From Buttiauxella gaviniae ATCC 51604 (lineage in GTDB: Bacteria > Pseudomonadota > Gammaproteobacteria > Enterobacterales > Enterobacteriaceae): DNA of 64,000 nucleotides. Within the stretch, counting starts at the first letter, position 1; each line of letters begins with the position of its first letter. This document shows positions 39,972-49,748 of this stretch, piece after piece. Position numbers and translations under genes: made by a program. The DNA lies in contig NZ_LXEP01000028.1 of NCBI RefSeq assembly GCF_001654835.1, positions 124,001-188,000 of the forward strand, given 5' to 3'. Under the pieces are notes generated by a model, which was given only the letters and a program-made list of their open reading frames with translations, was not told the origin of the DNA and did not search any database.

Positions 39972-41365
39972 GCACTTCCACCGCTGCGTGGTGCACGCTT
40001 GCGTGGACGGCGGTGACGGCGGCGATCGGCAGGTTCATCACCTAACACATCGAGCATATCTTTCTGTGCCGGCGGAGCTGCAACCTGGAACTCACCCCAC
40101 CATTTGGTCAGGCGCAGTAATTCCTGGTTATTTTCCACTTCAGCACGCAGTGCCAGCAAATCGTAAGCTGCACGGAATTTAGGATGCTCCATCAGCTTCC
40201 ATGCGCGTTTGCCCTGGCGGCGTGACAGGCGAAGCTGCAGGCCCCAGATATCACGAACCAGCGTGGTGATACGTTTTGGAATCGCCAGCGCACGGCAAGC
40301 TTCATCCAGCACTTCGTTCATCGCCAGTGCAAAAGCATCCATATAGGCAAGGCCGCTTTCCTGAGTCAGCTTTTGGGCCATCTCAAGTTGCGGATACCAG
40401 AATATGGCAGAGAACAGGAAGGCCGGATTAACACGCATATCATTCTGAATGCGGTTATCGGTATTCTTCAGCACCTGAACAATCATTCGTTCCATCGGGC
40501 TGTCACCCTGCTCGGTAAAGTAGCGGGTGATGGTCGGGAATAACGGCTGGAACAGCTGATATTCGCGCAGTAATTCGTAAGTTGGATAACCGTGGCCAGC
40601 TTGCAGAAGTTTCAATGACTCTTCAAACAAACGAGCAGGCGGCACATCGTTAATCAAGGTCGCTAAGCGCGGAATAGGTTCGCCAGTTTCCGGGCTAATC
40701 GTCATGTTCAGCTTGGCGGCAAAGCGCACTGCACGAAGCATACGTACAGGGTCTTCACGGTAGCGCGTTTCAGGGTCACCAATCAGACGGATAACGCCAT
40801 TGCGTAAATCACGCAGGCCGCCGACATAATCGCGAACGGAGAAATCAGCCACGCTGTAATAGAGGCTGTTGATTGTGAAATCGCGGCGCTGTGCATCTTC
40901 TTCGATAGAACCGAAGATGTTGTCACGAAGCAACATACCGTTTTGACCGGTCTGAGAAGTCTGTTTGTCAGACTTTTGCTCTTCATGGTGACCACGGAAA
41001 GTAGCAACTTCGATGATTTCCGGCCCAAACATTACATGCGCCAGACGGAAGCGACGACCCACCAGACGACAGTTGCGGAACAGTTTACGCACTTGATCTG
41101 GCGTAGCACTGGTCGTGACATCAAAGTCTTTCGGCTGTTTGCCGAGCAAAAGGTCACGGACACCGCCACCCACGAGGTAAGCCTCGTAGCCAGCTTTGTT
41201 CAGACGATAGAGCACCTTGAGGGCATTTTCACTGATATCTTTGCGGGACAGAGCGTGCTGGTCACGCGGAATTACCGTGATTTGCGGGAGATCTTCAATC
41301 TCCTCGACCACGACGTCATCGCGGTTAAGCACCTTGCGGCAAAAATTAGCGACTCGGGTAAAAAT
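39968..41365 (-). CDS. pcnB: Poly(A) polymerase I (ATT start)
   Basis: A 465-residue poly(A) polymerase of the nucleotidyltransferase class II fold. The nucleotide site [12 protein letters not shown] and catalytic DFDVTT are present, and the C-terminus is Arg-rich ([13 protein letters not shown]). It adds tails to RNA to aid decay. The start is the rare ATT at 41365: GAGGTG lies just upstream, the protein then begins [12 protein letters not shown], and the length equals E. coli PcnB, which is known to start at AUU. An ATG at 41386 would add seven unconserved residues. Confidence 0.95.
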   Translation of the reverse strand: MFTRVANFCRKVLNRDDVVVEEIEDLPQITVIPRDQHALSRKDISENALKVLYRLNKAGYEAYLVGGGVRDLLLGKQPKDFDVTTSATPDQVRKLFRNCRLVGRRFRLAHVMFGPEIIEVATFRGHHEEQKSDKQTSQTGQNGMLLRDNIFGSIEEDAQRRDFTINSLYYSVADFSVRDYVGGLRDLRNGVIRLIGDPETRYREDPVRMLRAVRFAAKLNMTISPETGEPIPRLATLINDVPPARLFEESLKLLQAGHGYPTYELLREYQLFQPLFPTITRYFTEQGDSPMERMIVQVLKNTDNRIQNDMRVNPAFLFSAIFWYPQLEMAQKLTQESGLAYMDAFALAMNEVLDEACRALAIPKRITTLVRDIWGLQLRLSRRQGKRAWKLMEHPKFRAAYDLLALRAEVENNQELLRLTKWWGEFQVAAPPAQKDMLDVLGDEPADRRRHRRPRKRAPRSGGSA

Positions 41366-41450
41366 AGTACACCTCGGCAGTGTCAATCATAGGGACAAAA
41401 AAAACAGCGGCTAATCATAGCTCAGTGCGTGGCATTTGAGAATGGCGTAT

Positions 41451-42317
41451 TCACGCCGAGCCTGGTTCAATAGCCTCAAGCGACCAGGTTTGCACCGCCT
41501 GACTGAGTAATTCGTTGAGCGTCAAATCTTGCCAATGGGCAATTTCTGGTTGATTCAAAAATGCCAGCGCGGCATGAATAACCGGACGTGGATCGCCTTG
41601 CGGTAGGGCTGGCGCGTGGTTCTGCTTAGAAAGCTTTGCCCCATTCTCATTAAGCACTAAGGGCAAATGTACGTAATCAGGCACCGTCCAACCAAATTGT
41701 TGATACAGCGAAATTTGTCTTACCGTTGGCTCAATTAAATCTGCGCCACGTACAATTTCGCTCACACCTCGATAATTATCATCCACTACCACAGCAAGAT
41801 TATAGGCAAATAACCCATCCCGGCGGTGAATGATGAAATCTTCGCGGGCCAGTTGTTCGTCGGCTATTAACGTCCCATGAAGTTTATCTTCAAAACTTAA
41901 TACCGGGTGATGTTGTATAAAACGCAACGCGGCATTATTAGGACCTTGGTTTAACGCGCGGCAATGGCCATCGTAAAAACCGCCAATTTGCTGAATCCGG
42001 CTGCGCGTGCAGGTGCAGTAATAACTCAGCCCTTGCTGATGTAACCATGAGAGTGCTTCGCGGTAGGCTTCGTGTCGTTGGGATTGCCATAAAACTTCAC
42101 CATCCCACTCCAGACCGTAATGCTCAAGTTGGCGCAATATAGTAGCAGCAGCGCCCGGTACTTCACGTGGTGGGTCGATATCTTCGATACGCACCAGCCA
42201 TTGGCCTTGTTTTGAGCGTGCTTGCAGGTAGCTGCCGAGTGCGGCAATTAGCGAGCCGAAATGGAGTTCACCCGAAGGCGAGGGGGCAAAGCGTCCAATG
42301 TAGTGGGGTGTGTTCAT
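41451..42317 (-). CDS. gluQ: Glutamyl-Q tRNA(Asp) synthetase
   Basis: A 288-residue GluRS paralogue lacking the anticodon-binding domain. It attaches glutamate to queuosine in tRNA-Asp. The HIGH-like motif is [13 protein letters not shown], the KMSKS-like motif KLSKQ, and the zinc ligands YCTCTRSR and YDGHC. The start at 42317 ([16 protein letters not shown]) is by homology; a longer frame would read through the dksA terminator. It lies after dksA as in E. coli. Confidence 0.95.
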   Translation of the reverse strand: MNTPHYIGRFAPSPSGELHFGSLIAALGSYLQARSKQGQWLVRIEDIDPPREVPGAAATILRQLEHYGLEWDGEVLWQSQRHEAYREALSWLHQQGLSYYCTCTRSRIQQIGGFYDGHCRALNQGPNNAALRFIQHHPVLSFEDKLHGTLIADEQLAREDFIIHRRDGLFAYNLAVVVDDNYRGVSEIVRGADLIEPTVRQISLYQQFGWTVPDYVHLPLVLNENGAKLSKQNHAPALPQGDPRPVIHAALAFLNQPEIAHWQDLTLNELLSQAVQTWSLEAIEPGSA

Positions 42318-42340
42318 GATTTGCTGCGGTAGGCTAGAAA

Positions 42341-42366
42341 TAAATAAGGCGGGAGAGTATCCCGCC
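42341..42366 (-). terminator. Terminator after dksA
   Basis: GGCGGGA / TCCCGCC stem with a 5-base loop and a T-rich tail (TTATTTATTT) on the minus strand. Lies between dksA and gluQ, so gluQ expression depends on read-through. Confidence 0.8.
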
Positions 42367-42394
42367 ATTATGAGTAATCTGAAATTGCGAGCCG

Positions 42395-42850
42395 TTAACC
42401 GGCCATTTGTTTTTCGCGAATTTCTGCCAACGTTTTACAGTCAATGCACAAATCAGCTGTCGGACGAGCTTCGAGACGGCGAATGCCGATTTCAACGCCA
42501 CAAGATTCGCAGTAACCGAAATCTTCGTCTTCCACTTTCTTGAGCGTTTTCTCGATCTTCTTGATCAGTTTACGTTCGCGATCGCGGTTACGCAGTTCCA
42601 GGCTGAACTCTTCTTCCTGAGTGGCACGGTCTGCCGGATCAGGGAAGTTAGCCGCTTCTTCTTGCATGTGCGTGACGGTACGATCAACTTCATCCATAAG
42701 TTGATTACGCCATGCTTCAAGAATACGCCTGAAGTGCGTCAGCTGGGCTTCGTTCATGTATTCTTCGCCCGTTTTCTCCTGGTATGGTTCCACCCCAGCG
42801 ATGGCGAGGATACTCAGGGACGATGTTTTACGCTTTTGCCCTTCTTGCAT
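42395..42850 (-). CDS. dksA: RNA polymerase-binding factor DksA
   Basis: A 151-residue cofactor of ppGpp in the stringent response. An N-terminal helical region and coiled coil carry the tip motif DPADRAT (Asp71, Asp74, Ala76) that enters the secondary channel. A four-cysteine zinc finger follows (YCESCG and LCIDCK). ATG at 42850 follows AAGGAG and gives the E. coli length; an ATG at 42868 is not conserved. Terminator follows. Confidence 0.98.
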   Translation of the reverse strand: MQEGQKRKTSSLSILAIAGVEPYQEKTGEEYMNEAQLTHFRRILEAWRNQLMDEVDRTVTHMQEEAANFPDPADRATQEEEFSLELRNRDRERKLIKKIEKTLKKVEDEDFGYCESCGVEIGIRRLEARPTADLCIDCKTLAEIREKQMAG

Positions 42851-43020
42851 GTTGTTTCTCCTTAACACGCATTATCGGTCCCCTGTTCGGGGGAAAATCA
42901 GGCCGCTATAAATAGCAGATGCTTTTCAGGATGGCAATTATATAAATTCCTCTCTTGACAAGCCTGTGAAGAAAAGCGTATTTACGCGAACCGCCAGCAC
43001 ACAAAACAGACAAACGTTAA

Positions 43021-43145
43021 TACCCTTTATACTTCAAGCTGCATCTTTTTGTTGGCGGCGATTACTCACCCGAATCACTTACTGCAGTAAGCTCATCGGG
43101 GCTTATTCACTTGCCGCCGCGATGCAACTCGAATTATTGCGGGCA
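43021..43145. repeat. ERIC element overlapping the sfsA 3' end
   Basis: A 125-bp ERIC: starts TACCC...TACTTCAAGCTGCA, holds a central TCACTTACTGCAGTAAGCTC, and ends GCAACTCGAATTATT...GGGCA. It lies between dksA and sfsA and supplies the last codons and stop of sfsA (43134-43145). Confidence 0.93.
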
Positions 43146-43856
43146 CTCTTCAATCAAACAAACAGGTAACGGCGAGATTAGACTCAAGCCTTTATCCGAA
43201 AGTTCAGCCTTATACGCAATAACTTCAACTCCACACAGTTGCGCCTCGCATAATAATTGTGCGTATTTGGCGTCGATGTGGCGTGCCGGGGAAACCTGGG
43301 TGATAGCAGAATGCAATACTGCAAATAGCAGCACCGCACGTTCGCCCTGCATAACCACGTTCATCAATTCTCGCAAATGCTTCTGCCCACGCAAACTTAC
43401 AGCATCCGGGAAATAGCCATTTCCTTGTTCTGATAACGTGACTGATTTTACTTCAATATAGCAGTTAACCTTGCAATCTGCCTGCAACATAAAGTCAATG
43501 CGGCTACGTTCAGCACCATACTTCACTTCACTTTTAATGGTTGTATAACCAATTAATTCTGAAATGCTTTCCGAACTTAATGCTTCATTCACAACCGCAT
43601 TAGCGCGCAGCGTATTAACGCAAATAAATTCGCCGTTTTGCGTTTGGGTTATTTCCCAGGTGTGGGGATATTTTCGAGTTGGGCTATCTGATGTGGAATA
43701 CCACACAGTATCGCCTGGTGTTGCACATCCGGTCATCGCGCCGGTGTTTGGGCAATGGAGCGTTAACTCTTCACCAGACGGAGTTACCACATCAGCCAGA
43801 AAGCGTTTATAGCGTTTGATGAGTGTGGCTTGTTGTAGCGGGGGACTAAACTCCAT
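43134..43856 (-). CDS. sfsA: SfsA, sugar fermentation stimulation protein
   Basis: A 240-residue protein matching E. coli SfsA, with [37 protein letters not shown] and a nuclease-like fold (EVKSVT). It was named for effects on maltose metabolism; the true role is uncertain. The C-terminus differs from E. coli after LPV: the added CLIEECPQ tail and stop run into an ERIC. Its ATG follows the thpR stop directly (TAAATG), so they are coupled. Confidence 0.95.
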   Translation of the reverse strand: MEFSPPLQQATLIKRYKRFLADVVTPSGEELTLHCPNTGAMTGCATPGDTVWYSTSDSPTRKYPHTWEITQTQNGEFICVNTLRANAVVNEALSSESISELIGYTTIKSEVKYGAERSRIDFMLQADCKVNCYIEVKSVTLSEQGNGYFPDAVSLRGQKHLRELMNVVMQGERAVLLFAVLHSAITQVSPARHIDAKYAQLLCEAQLCGVEVIAYKAELSDKGLSLISPLPVCLIEECPQ

Positions 43857-44396
43857 TTACTCTTCCTTATTGCTTAATGACCAGCGCTGTAGCTCCAGGT
43901 AACGCGTTCGCCCTTGCTTGAAAACTGACTCATACAATACGAAGTCTTCAACTTTGTATTGCCAGCGAAAATTGGGTGGCGGGATGGTAACCGCACGCGG
44001 TGTGTTCCGATAAAGCGTGATATGCGGGTGAAACGGCTGCGGGCTTTGGTAGCACCCGCTACGAGCCGCTTGTGCACGTAACATATTTGCCAGTTGAATC
44101 AACCCCAAGGGGGCATGCCGGGGGCCAATCCACACCACGTTTGACCGCAACCATTGCCCTGCATCATCAATTGTCAGGGTAAAACCGCTCTGGCGGATTC
44201 TCCCAGCGAGCAGGCTGAGTGCTTTTTGCTTTTCAACACTGATGTCGCCTAAAAAGGCGAGAGTCAGATGCAAATTTGCAGCAGCAACCGGACGCCCGGA
44301 ATCTTCAGGGAACTGTGTGGCGCGCCACTGGATAATCTGTTGTTGTACCTCGGCTGGCAATTCGAGGGCAAAAAACAGACGGCGAGTTTCGGCCAT
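43857..44396 (-). CDS. thpR: RNA 2',3'-cyclic phosphodiesterase
   Basis: A 179-residue 2H phosphoesterase (formerly LigT). The two catalytic HxT motifs are His43-Leu-Thr45 (NLHLTL) and His125-Ile-Thr127 (HPHITL). It opens 2',3'-cyclic phosphates on RNA and can ligate tRNA halves in vitro. The sfsA ATG follows its stop with no gap. It is divergent from hrpB. Confidence 0.95.
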   Translation of the reverse strand: MAETRRLFFALELPAEVQQQIIQWRATQFPEDSGRPVAAANLHLTLAFLGDISVEKQKALSLLAGRIRQSGFTLTIDDAGQWLRSNVVWIGPRHAPLGLIQLANMLRAQAARSGCYQSPQPFHPHITLYRNTPRAVTIPPPNFRWQYKVEDFVLYESVFKQGRTRYLELQRWSLSNKEE

Positions 44397-44468
44397 AGTG
44401 GTCTCTCGTTATGAATTGGCTTGATGCTACAATAGCGAACTTCGCATCATACTCGTTTGGAGCCGTTT

Positions 44469-46901
44469 GTGCCGTCATTACCGGTTGCCGCAGTGCTACC
44501 CGATATTCTTAACGCCTTGCAAAATGCGCCGCAGGTTTTACTGAGCGCCCCAACGGGGGCAGGTAAATCGACCTGGTTGCCGTTGCAGATTTTACGGCAG
44601 GCAAACTTGGGCGGTCGCATTCTACTGCTGGAACCACGTCGCCTGGCTGCGCGTAATGTTGCACAGCGTCTGGCTGAATTATTGGGTGAAAAGCCCGGTG
44701 AAACAGTTGGCTACCGGATGCGTGCCGAAACCTGTGTTGGGCCGAATACCCAGCTTGAAGTGGTAACCGAAGGTATTTTGACGCGCATGATTCAGCACGA
44801 TCCTGAGCTTTCAGGTGTTGCGCTGGTGATCCTCGATGAATTCCATGAACGTAGCCTGCAAGCCGATCTGGCGCTGGCGCTGTTACTCGACGTGCAGCAA
44901 GGGTTACGTGACGATCTTAAATTGCTGATTATGTCGGCAACGCTTGATAATGCGCGCCTTCAGCAATGTTTACCGGAAGCTCCGGTAATCAGCTCTGAAG
45001 GGCGAGCATTTCCGGTTGAACGTCGCTACAGTCCGCTTTCTACCCATCAACGCTTTGATGAAGCGGTTGCTAGCGCTGTGGCGAATTTGCTGCGCGAAGA
45101 GTCGGGTTCTCTGTTGCTGTTTTTGCCTGGTGTCGGTGAAATTCAGCGTGTTATGCAACAGCTGCAAGAGCGCGTCACAAGTGATGTTCAGCTTTGTCCG
45201 TTATACGGTGCACTGCCTTTAAGCGAACAGCGCAAAGCAATTCTCCCTGCGGAAAACGGCACTCGCAAAGTGGTGCTGGCGACCAATATTGCCGAAACCA
45301 GCCTGACTATTGAAGGTATCCGCCTGGTGGTGGATTGCGCGCAGGAGCGCGTCGCGCGTTTTGACGTTCGCACTGGGCTCACAAGGCTTATCACCCAACG
45401 CATTAGCCAAGCGTCGATGATTCAACGTGCTGGGCGAGCGGGGCGTCTGGAGTCGGGTATCTGTCTGCACTTAACCAGTGCCGAGCAGGCAGAACGCGCG
45501 AGCTTGCAAAGTGAACCAGAAATCCTGCAAAGCGACCTTTCTGGCCTGCTACTCGATTTACTGCAATGGGGTTGCCAGGATCCGGGCCAACTGACCTGGC
45601 TTGATGCCCCGCCTGCCACCAATTTAGCGGCTGCGCAAACCTTGTTGCGCCAGCTCAATGCTCTGGATGGACAAAACAAACTCACACCCGTAGGCCAGAA
45701 AATGGCGAACCTGGGTAATGAACCGCGCCTGGCAGCGATGTTGGTTAACGCTAAAGATGCCGATCAACAGGCAACCGCAGCGCGGCTTGTCGCGATTCTT
45801 GAAGAGCCACCGCGCGGTCAGGACAGCGATTTGCGTAATGCTTTTAGTCGACGTCAGGATAACTGGCAGCAGCGTAGCACCCAGTTGCTTAAAAGGCTTA
45901 ACAGCCGCGGTGGCGAAGCGGATTTCTCCCTTGCGGCTCCGTTACTGGCGCAGGCGTTTCCCGACAGGATTGCTCGCCGCCGTGGTCTGGACGGTCGCTA
46001 CCAATTAGCCAATGGTATGGGGGCGATGCTCAATCAGGATGACCCATTAACACGCTACGAATGGCTGCTGGCACCACTTTTATTACAGGGAAGCCATACG
46101 CCTGATGCACGCATCTTGCAGGCCATTCCATTGGATATTGATGCGCTAACGGCGCAGTGCCCTGAGTTACTGACACAAAGCGATTCTGTGGAGTGGGATG
46201 AAACACAAGGCACCTTAAAAGCGTTTCGCCGTTCACAAATTGGCAAGTTAATTCTGAAAGTTCAGCCACTGGCGAAACCTTCCGAAGACGAACTGCATCA
46301 AGCGATGCTTAATGGTATTCGTGAGAAAGGCCTGTCAGTGCTTAACTGGTCGGCGCATGCGCAACAGTTAAGAACACGCCTGGCCTGTGCAGCAAAATGG
46401 TTGCCAGAACTTAAATGGCCAGACGTCTCTGACGAGGCGTTGCTGCGTGATTTAGACAGCTGGTTATTACCCGAACTGCATGGTGTACACTCGCTTCGCG
46501 CGTTAAAAAACATTGATGTCACACGGGCGTTACAGAACCTGATCGACTGGAACGCACGCGTACGTCTGGATAGTGCGCTGCCAACTCATTACACTGTGCC
46601 GACTGGAAGCCAGATAGCCATTCGCTATGATGATGAAAACCCGCCAGTTCTTGCTGTGCGTATGCAAGAAATGTTTGGTGAAGCCCAGACTCCGGTGATT
46701 GCCGAAGGCCGTGTGCCACTGGTTCTGGAGTTGCTCTCCCCGGCGCAGCGCCCATTGCAGATTACGCGTGATTTAACCGCATTCTGGAACGGCGCGTATC
46801 GGGAAGTGCAAAAAGAGATGAAAGGACGTTATCCAAAACACGTCTGGCCGGACTCGCCAGCAGACGCGCTGCCTACGCGGCGTACCAAAAAGTACCAATA
46901 A
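44469..46901 (+). CDS. hrpB: ATP-dependent RNA helicase-like HrpB
   Basis: An 810-residue DEAH-box helicase. Motifs in order: GAGKST (I), DEFHERS (II, DEFH), SAT (III), QRAGRAGR (VI); an HrpB-specific C-terminal domain follows. The start is GTG at 44469: GGAG lies 6 nt upstream and the following SLPVAAVLP matches E. coli HrpB. A TTG at 44457 would include that ribosome site in the gene. Biological role still poorly defined in E. coli. Confidence 0.95.
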   Translation: MPSLPVAAVLPDILNALQNAPQVLLSAPTGAGKSTWLPLQILRQANLGGRILLLEPRRLAARNVAQRLAELLGEKPGETVGYRMRAETCVGPNTQLEVVTEGILTRMIQHDPELSGVALVILDEFHERSLQADLALALLLDVQQGLRDDLKLLIMSATLDNARLQQCLPEAPVISSEGRAFPVERRYSPLSTHQRFDEAVASAVANLLREESGSLLLFLPGVGEIQRVMQQLQERVTSDVQLCPLYGALPLSEQRKAILPAENGTRKVVLATNIAETSLTIEGIRLVVDCAQERVARFDVRTGLTRLITQRISQASMIQRAGRAGRLESGICLHLTSAEQAERASLQSEPEILQSDLSGLLLDLLQWGCQDPGQLTWLDAPPATNLAAAQTLLRQLNALDGQNKLTPVGQKMANLGNEPRLAAMLVNAKDADQQATAARLVAILEEPPRGQDSDLRNAFSRRQDNWQQRSTQLLKRLNSRGGEADFSLAAPLLAQAFPDRIARRRGLDGRYQLANGMGAMLNQDDPLTRYEWLLAPLLLQGSHTPDARILQAIPLDIDALTAQCPELLTQSDSVEWDETQGTLKAFRRSQIGKLILKVQPLAKPSEDELHQAMLNGIREKGLSVLNWSAHAQQLRTRLACAAKWLPELKWPDVSDEALLRDLDSWLLPELHGVHSLRALKNIDVTRALQNLIDWNARVRLDSALPTHYTVPTGSQIAIRYDDENPPVLAVRMQEMFGEAQTPVIAEGRVPLVLELLSPAQRPLQITRDLTAFWNGAYREVQKEMKGRYPKHVWPDSPADALPTRRTKKYQ

Positions 46902-46980
46902 CTTTGAGAGATTTCCTCTTTCGACTTGAGTTGAGATGGGGAGAATCAGGCCGTGCGCCTTATTTTTGGTGGAGAAAGCA

Positions 46981-49536
46981 ATGGCGGGGAATGACCGCGA
47001 ACCGATTGGACGTAAAGGAAAACCTTCACGTCCTGTGAAAGAGAAAGTAAGCCGTCGTCGTGTCCGTGAAGAGGAATATGACGCGGATTACGATGATGAT
47101 TATGAAGACGAGAAACCGATGCCGCCACGTAAAGGAAAAGGCAGTGGCAATGGCAATGGTCGCCCGCCACGTAAAAAGCGCCGTTGGTTCTGGTTCCTGG
47201 TAAAACTGTTTGTTGTCTTTGCTGTGCTGTTCGTAATTTACGGTGTTTACCTCGATCAGAAGATCCGTACCCGTATTGATGGGAAAGTCTGGCAGCTCCC
47301 GGCGGCAGTCTATGGCCGTATGGTGAACCTTGAACCAGACATGCCGTACAGCAAAAAAGAGATGGTTAACCTGCTGGAGGCGACCCAGTACCGTCAGGTG
47401 ACGAAGATGACGCGCCCTGGTGAGTTTACGGTTCAGGGCAACAGCATTGAGATGATCCGTCGTCCGTTTGATTTCCCTGATAGTAAAGAAGGGCAGATCC
47501 GCGCGCGTCTGAATTTTGATGGTGACCATCTGGAATCCATCCAGAACATGGATAACAACCGCAGCTTCGGTTTCTTCCGTCTGGATCCACGCTTGATTAC
47601 CATGTTGTCTTCACCGAATGGTGAACAGCGCCTGTTTGTGCCGCGCACCGGGTTCCCGGAGCTGCTGGTCGACACGTTGATCGCAACAGAAGACCGCCAT
47701 TTCTACGAGCACGACGGGATTAGCTTCTTCTCCATTGGCCGTGCGGTGCTGGCGAACCTGACAGCTGGCCGTACCGTGCAGGGCGCGAGTACGCTGACGC
47801 AACAGTTGGTCAAAAACCTGTTCTTGTCGAGCGAGCGTTCTTACTGGCGTAAAGCGAACGAAGCGTACATGGCGCTGATCATGGATGCGCGTTACGGCAA
47901 AGATCGCATCCTTGAACTGTATCTGAACGAGGTCTATCTCGGCCAGAGCGGTGATAACGAAATTCGCGGCTTCCCGCTGGCGAGCCTGTATTACTTTGGC
48001 CGTCCGGTAGAAGAACTGAGCCTCGATCAGCAAGCATTGCTGGTGGGCATGGTGAAAGGCGCGTCGATTTATAACCCGTGGCGTAACCCGAAACTGGCGC
48101 TGGAACGTCGTAACCTTGTATTGCGCTTGCTGCAAGAGCAGAAGGTCATCGACCAGGAGCTTTACGACATGCTGAGCGCGCGCCCTCTGGGTGTGCAACC
48201 GCGTGGTGGTGTGATTTCGCCGCAGCCTGCTTTTATGCAGATGGTGCGTAACGAACTTCAGACCAAACTTGGCGACAAAGTTAAAGACTTGTCCGGCGTG
48301 AAGATCTTCACCACTTTCGACTCCGTTTCTCAGGATGCGGCAGAAAAAGCGGTGAGTGAAGGGGTTCCGGTTCTGCGTAACTCGCGCAAACTGAAAGATC
48401 TGGAAGCGGCAATGGTCATTGTTGACCGTTCGACCGGTGAAGTTCGTGCGATGGTCGGCGGAGCTGAAACGCAGTTTGCGGGCTTCAACCGCGCGATGCA
48501 GGCTCGTCGTTCTATCGGTTCTCTGGCAAAACCAGCGACTTATCTGACGGCATTAAGCCAGCCTGACGCTTACCGTCTGAATACCTGGATTGCCGATGCG
48601 CCAATCGCGCTGAAACAGCCGAACGGGCAAGTGTGGTCGCCGCAAAACGATGATCGTCGCTACAGTGAGAGCGGCAAGGTTATGCTCGTGGACGCGCTGA
48701 CGCGTTCTATGAACGTACCAACTGTCAACCTGGGGATGGCGCTGGGCCTGCCTGCTGTCACAGATACCTGGGTCAAACTTGGCGTGCCGCAGAACCAGTT
48801 ACATCCGGTTCCTGCGATGTTGCTGGGTGCGCTGAACCTGACGCCAATTGAAGTGGCTCAGGCATTCCAGACCATCGCCAGCGGTGGCAACCGGGCAACG
48901 CTTTCAGCCTTGCGTTCGGTTATTGCTGAAGATGGCACCGTGCTATACCAAAGCTTCCCACAGGCGGAGCAGGCTGTTCCTCCTCAGGCTGCATACATGA
49001 CGCTGTTTACCATGCAGCAGGTTATGGCTCGCGGTACGGGTCGTGCGTTAGGGGGCAAATATCCGAACCTGCACTTAGCAGGAAAAACGGGTACCACCAA
49101 CGATAACGTGGATACCTGGTTTGCGGGCATCGACGGCAAAGAAGTGGCGATTACCTGGGTAGGGCGTGACAACAACCAGCCGACCAAACTATATGGTGCG
49201 AGCGGGGCGATGTCGCTTTACCAACGTTATCTGGCTAACCAGACGCCGATTCCACTGGTGCTGAACCCGCCGGAAGATATCGTTGATATGGGTGTTGATA
49301 GCGCAGGCTACTTCCAGTGTGGCGGCGGCGGGGATCGTGTGTTGCCAGTGTGGACCACTAATCCGGACGGGTTGTGCCAGCAAAGCCAGCAGGCTGAGCA
49401 GAACAACAATCCGTTTAGTCAGTCACAGGCGCCACAGACTCAGCAGCCACAACAGCCGCAGCAGCAACAACCTCAGCAGCAAGAAAGTAGTGACGGTGTT
49501 GCAGGTTGGATAAAAGACATGTTCGGCAGTAAATAA
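46981..49536 (+). CDS. mrcB: Bifunctional penicillin-binding protein 1b
   Basis: An 851-residue inner-membrane enzyme that polymerises and crosslinks peptidoglycan. A charged cytoplasmic tail (1-68) is followed by one membrane helix (about 69-91), a UvrB-like domain, the GT51 domain with Glu237 in [10 protein letters not shown], and the transpeptidase with SIGSLAKP (nucleophile Ser near 514) and KTGTT. The tail end is Gln/Pro-rich. ATG at 46981 ([15 protein letters not shown]) matches E. coli; an ATG at 46936 is rejected. Confidence 0.97.
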   Translation: MAGNDREPIGRKGKPSRPVKEKVSRRRVREEEYDADYDDDYEDEKPMPPRKGKGSGNGNGRPPRKKRRWFWFLVKLFVVFAVLFVIYGVYLDQKIRTRIDGKVWQLPAAVYGRMVNLEPDMPYSKKEMVNLLEATQYRQVTKMTRPGEFTVQGNSIEMIRRPFDFPDSKEGQIRARLNFDGDHLESIQNMDNNRSFGFFRLDPRLITMLSSPNGEQRLFVPRTGFPELLVDTLIATEDRHFYEHDGISFFSIGRAVLANLTAGRTVQGASTLTQQLVKNLFLSSERSYWRKANEAYMALIMDARYGKDRILELYLNEVYLGQSGDNEIRGFPLASLYYFGRPVEELSLDQQALLVGMVKGASIYNPWRNPKLALERRNLVLRLLQEQKVIDQELYDMLSARPLGVQPRGGVISPQPAFMQMVRNELQTKLGDKVKDLSGVKIFTTFDSVSQDAAEKAVSEGVPVLRNSRKLKDLEAAMVIVDRSTGEVRAMVGGAETQFAGFNRAMQARRSIGSLAKPATYLTALSQPDAYRLNTWIADAPIALKQPNGQVWSPQNDDRRYSESGKVMLVDALTRSMNVPTVNLGMALGLPAVTDTWVKLGVPQNQLHPVPAMLLGALNLTPIEVAQAFQTIASGGNRATLSALRSVIAEDGTVLYQSFPQAEQAVPPQAAYMTLFTMQQVMARGTGRALGGKYPNLHLAGKTGTTNDNVDTWFAGIDGKEVAITWVGRDNNQPTKLYGASGAMSLYQRYLANQTPIPLVLNPPEDIVDMGVDSAGYFQCGGGGDRVLPVWTTNPDGLCQQSQQAEQNNNPFSQSQAPQTQQPQQPQQQQPQQQESSDGVAGWIKDMFGSK

Positions 49537-49554
49537 ACCTCACGGTTTTCCCAT

Positions 49555-49589
49555 AAAGCCTCCGTTTACCACGGGGGCTTTTCTTTTTT
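49555..49589 (+). terminator. Terminator after mrcB
   Basis: AAAGCCTCCG / CGGGGGCTTT stem (one G-T pair) with a TTTACCA loop and a T-rich tail. Confidence 0.85.
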
Positions 49590-49692
49590 ATTAAGCCCAT
49601 GCAATCACTCTGGTTAATTATTATTCCCTCGCGCTTAGCAGGGGCGTTTCCTGCTTGCTATGCACTTTCCGTTTCGTCTATTATTCTGCGGC

Positions 49693-49722
49693 TAATAATA
49701 ATTATCGTTTACGTTATCATTC
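49693..49722 (+). promoter_or_regulatory. Fur box upstream of fhuA
   Basis: The stretch contains AATAATAATTATCGTTTACG and then TTATCATTC, with repeated NATAAT-type hexamers on both strands. It resembles the E. coli fhuA Fur site (TCGTTTACGTTATCATTC). It lies 27-56 bp before the fhuA ATG. Iron-Fur repression of fhuACDB is expected. Confidence 0.8.
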
Positions 49723-49748
49723 GTCACTACTTCATCAGAGAAAAACCA

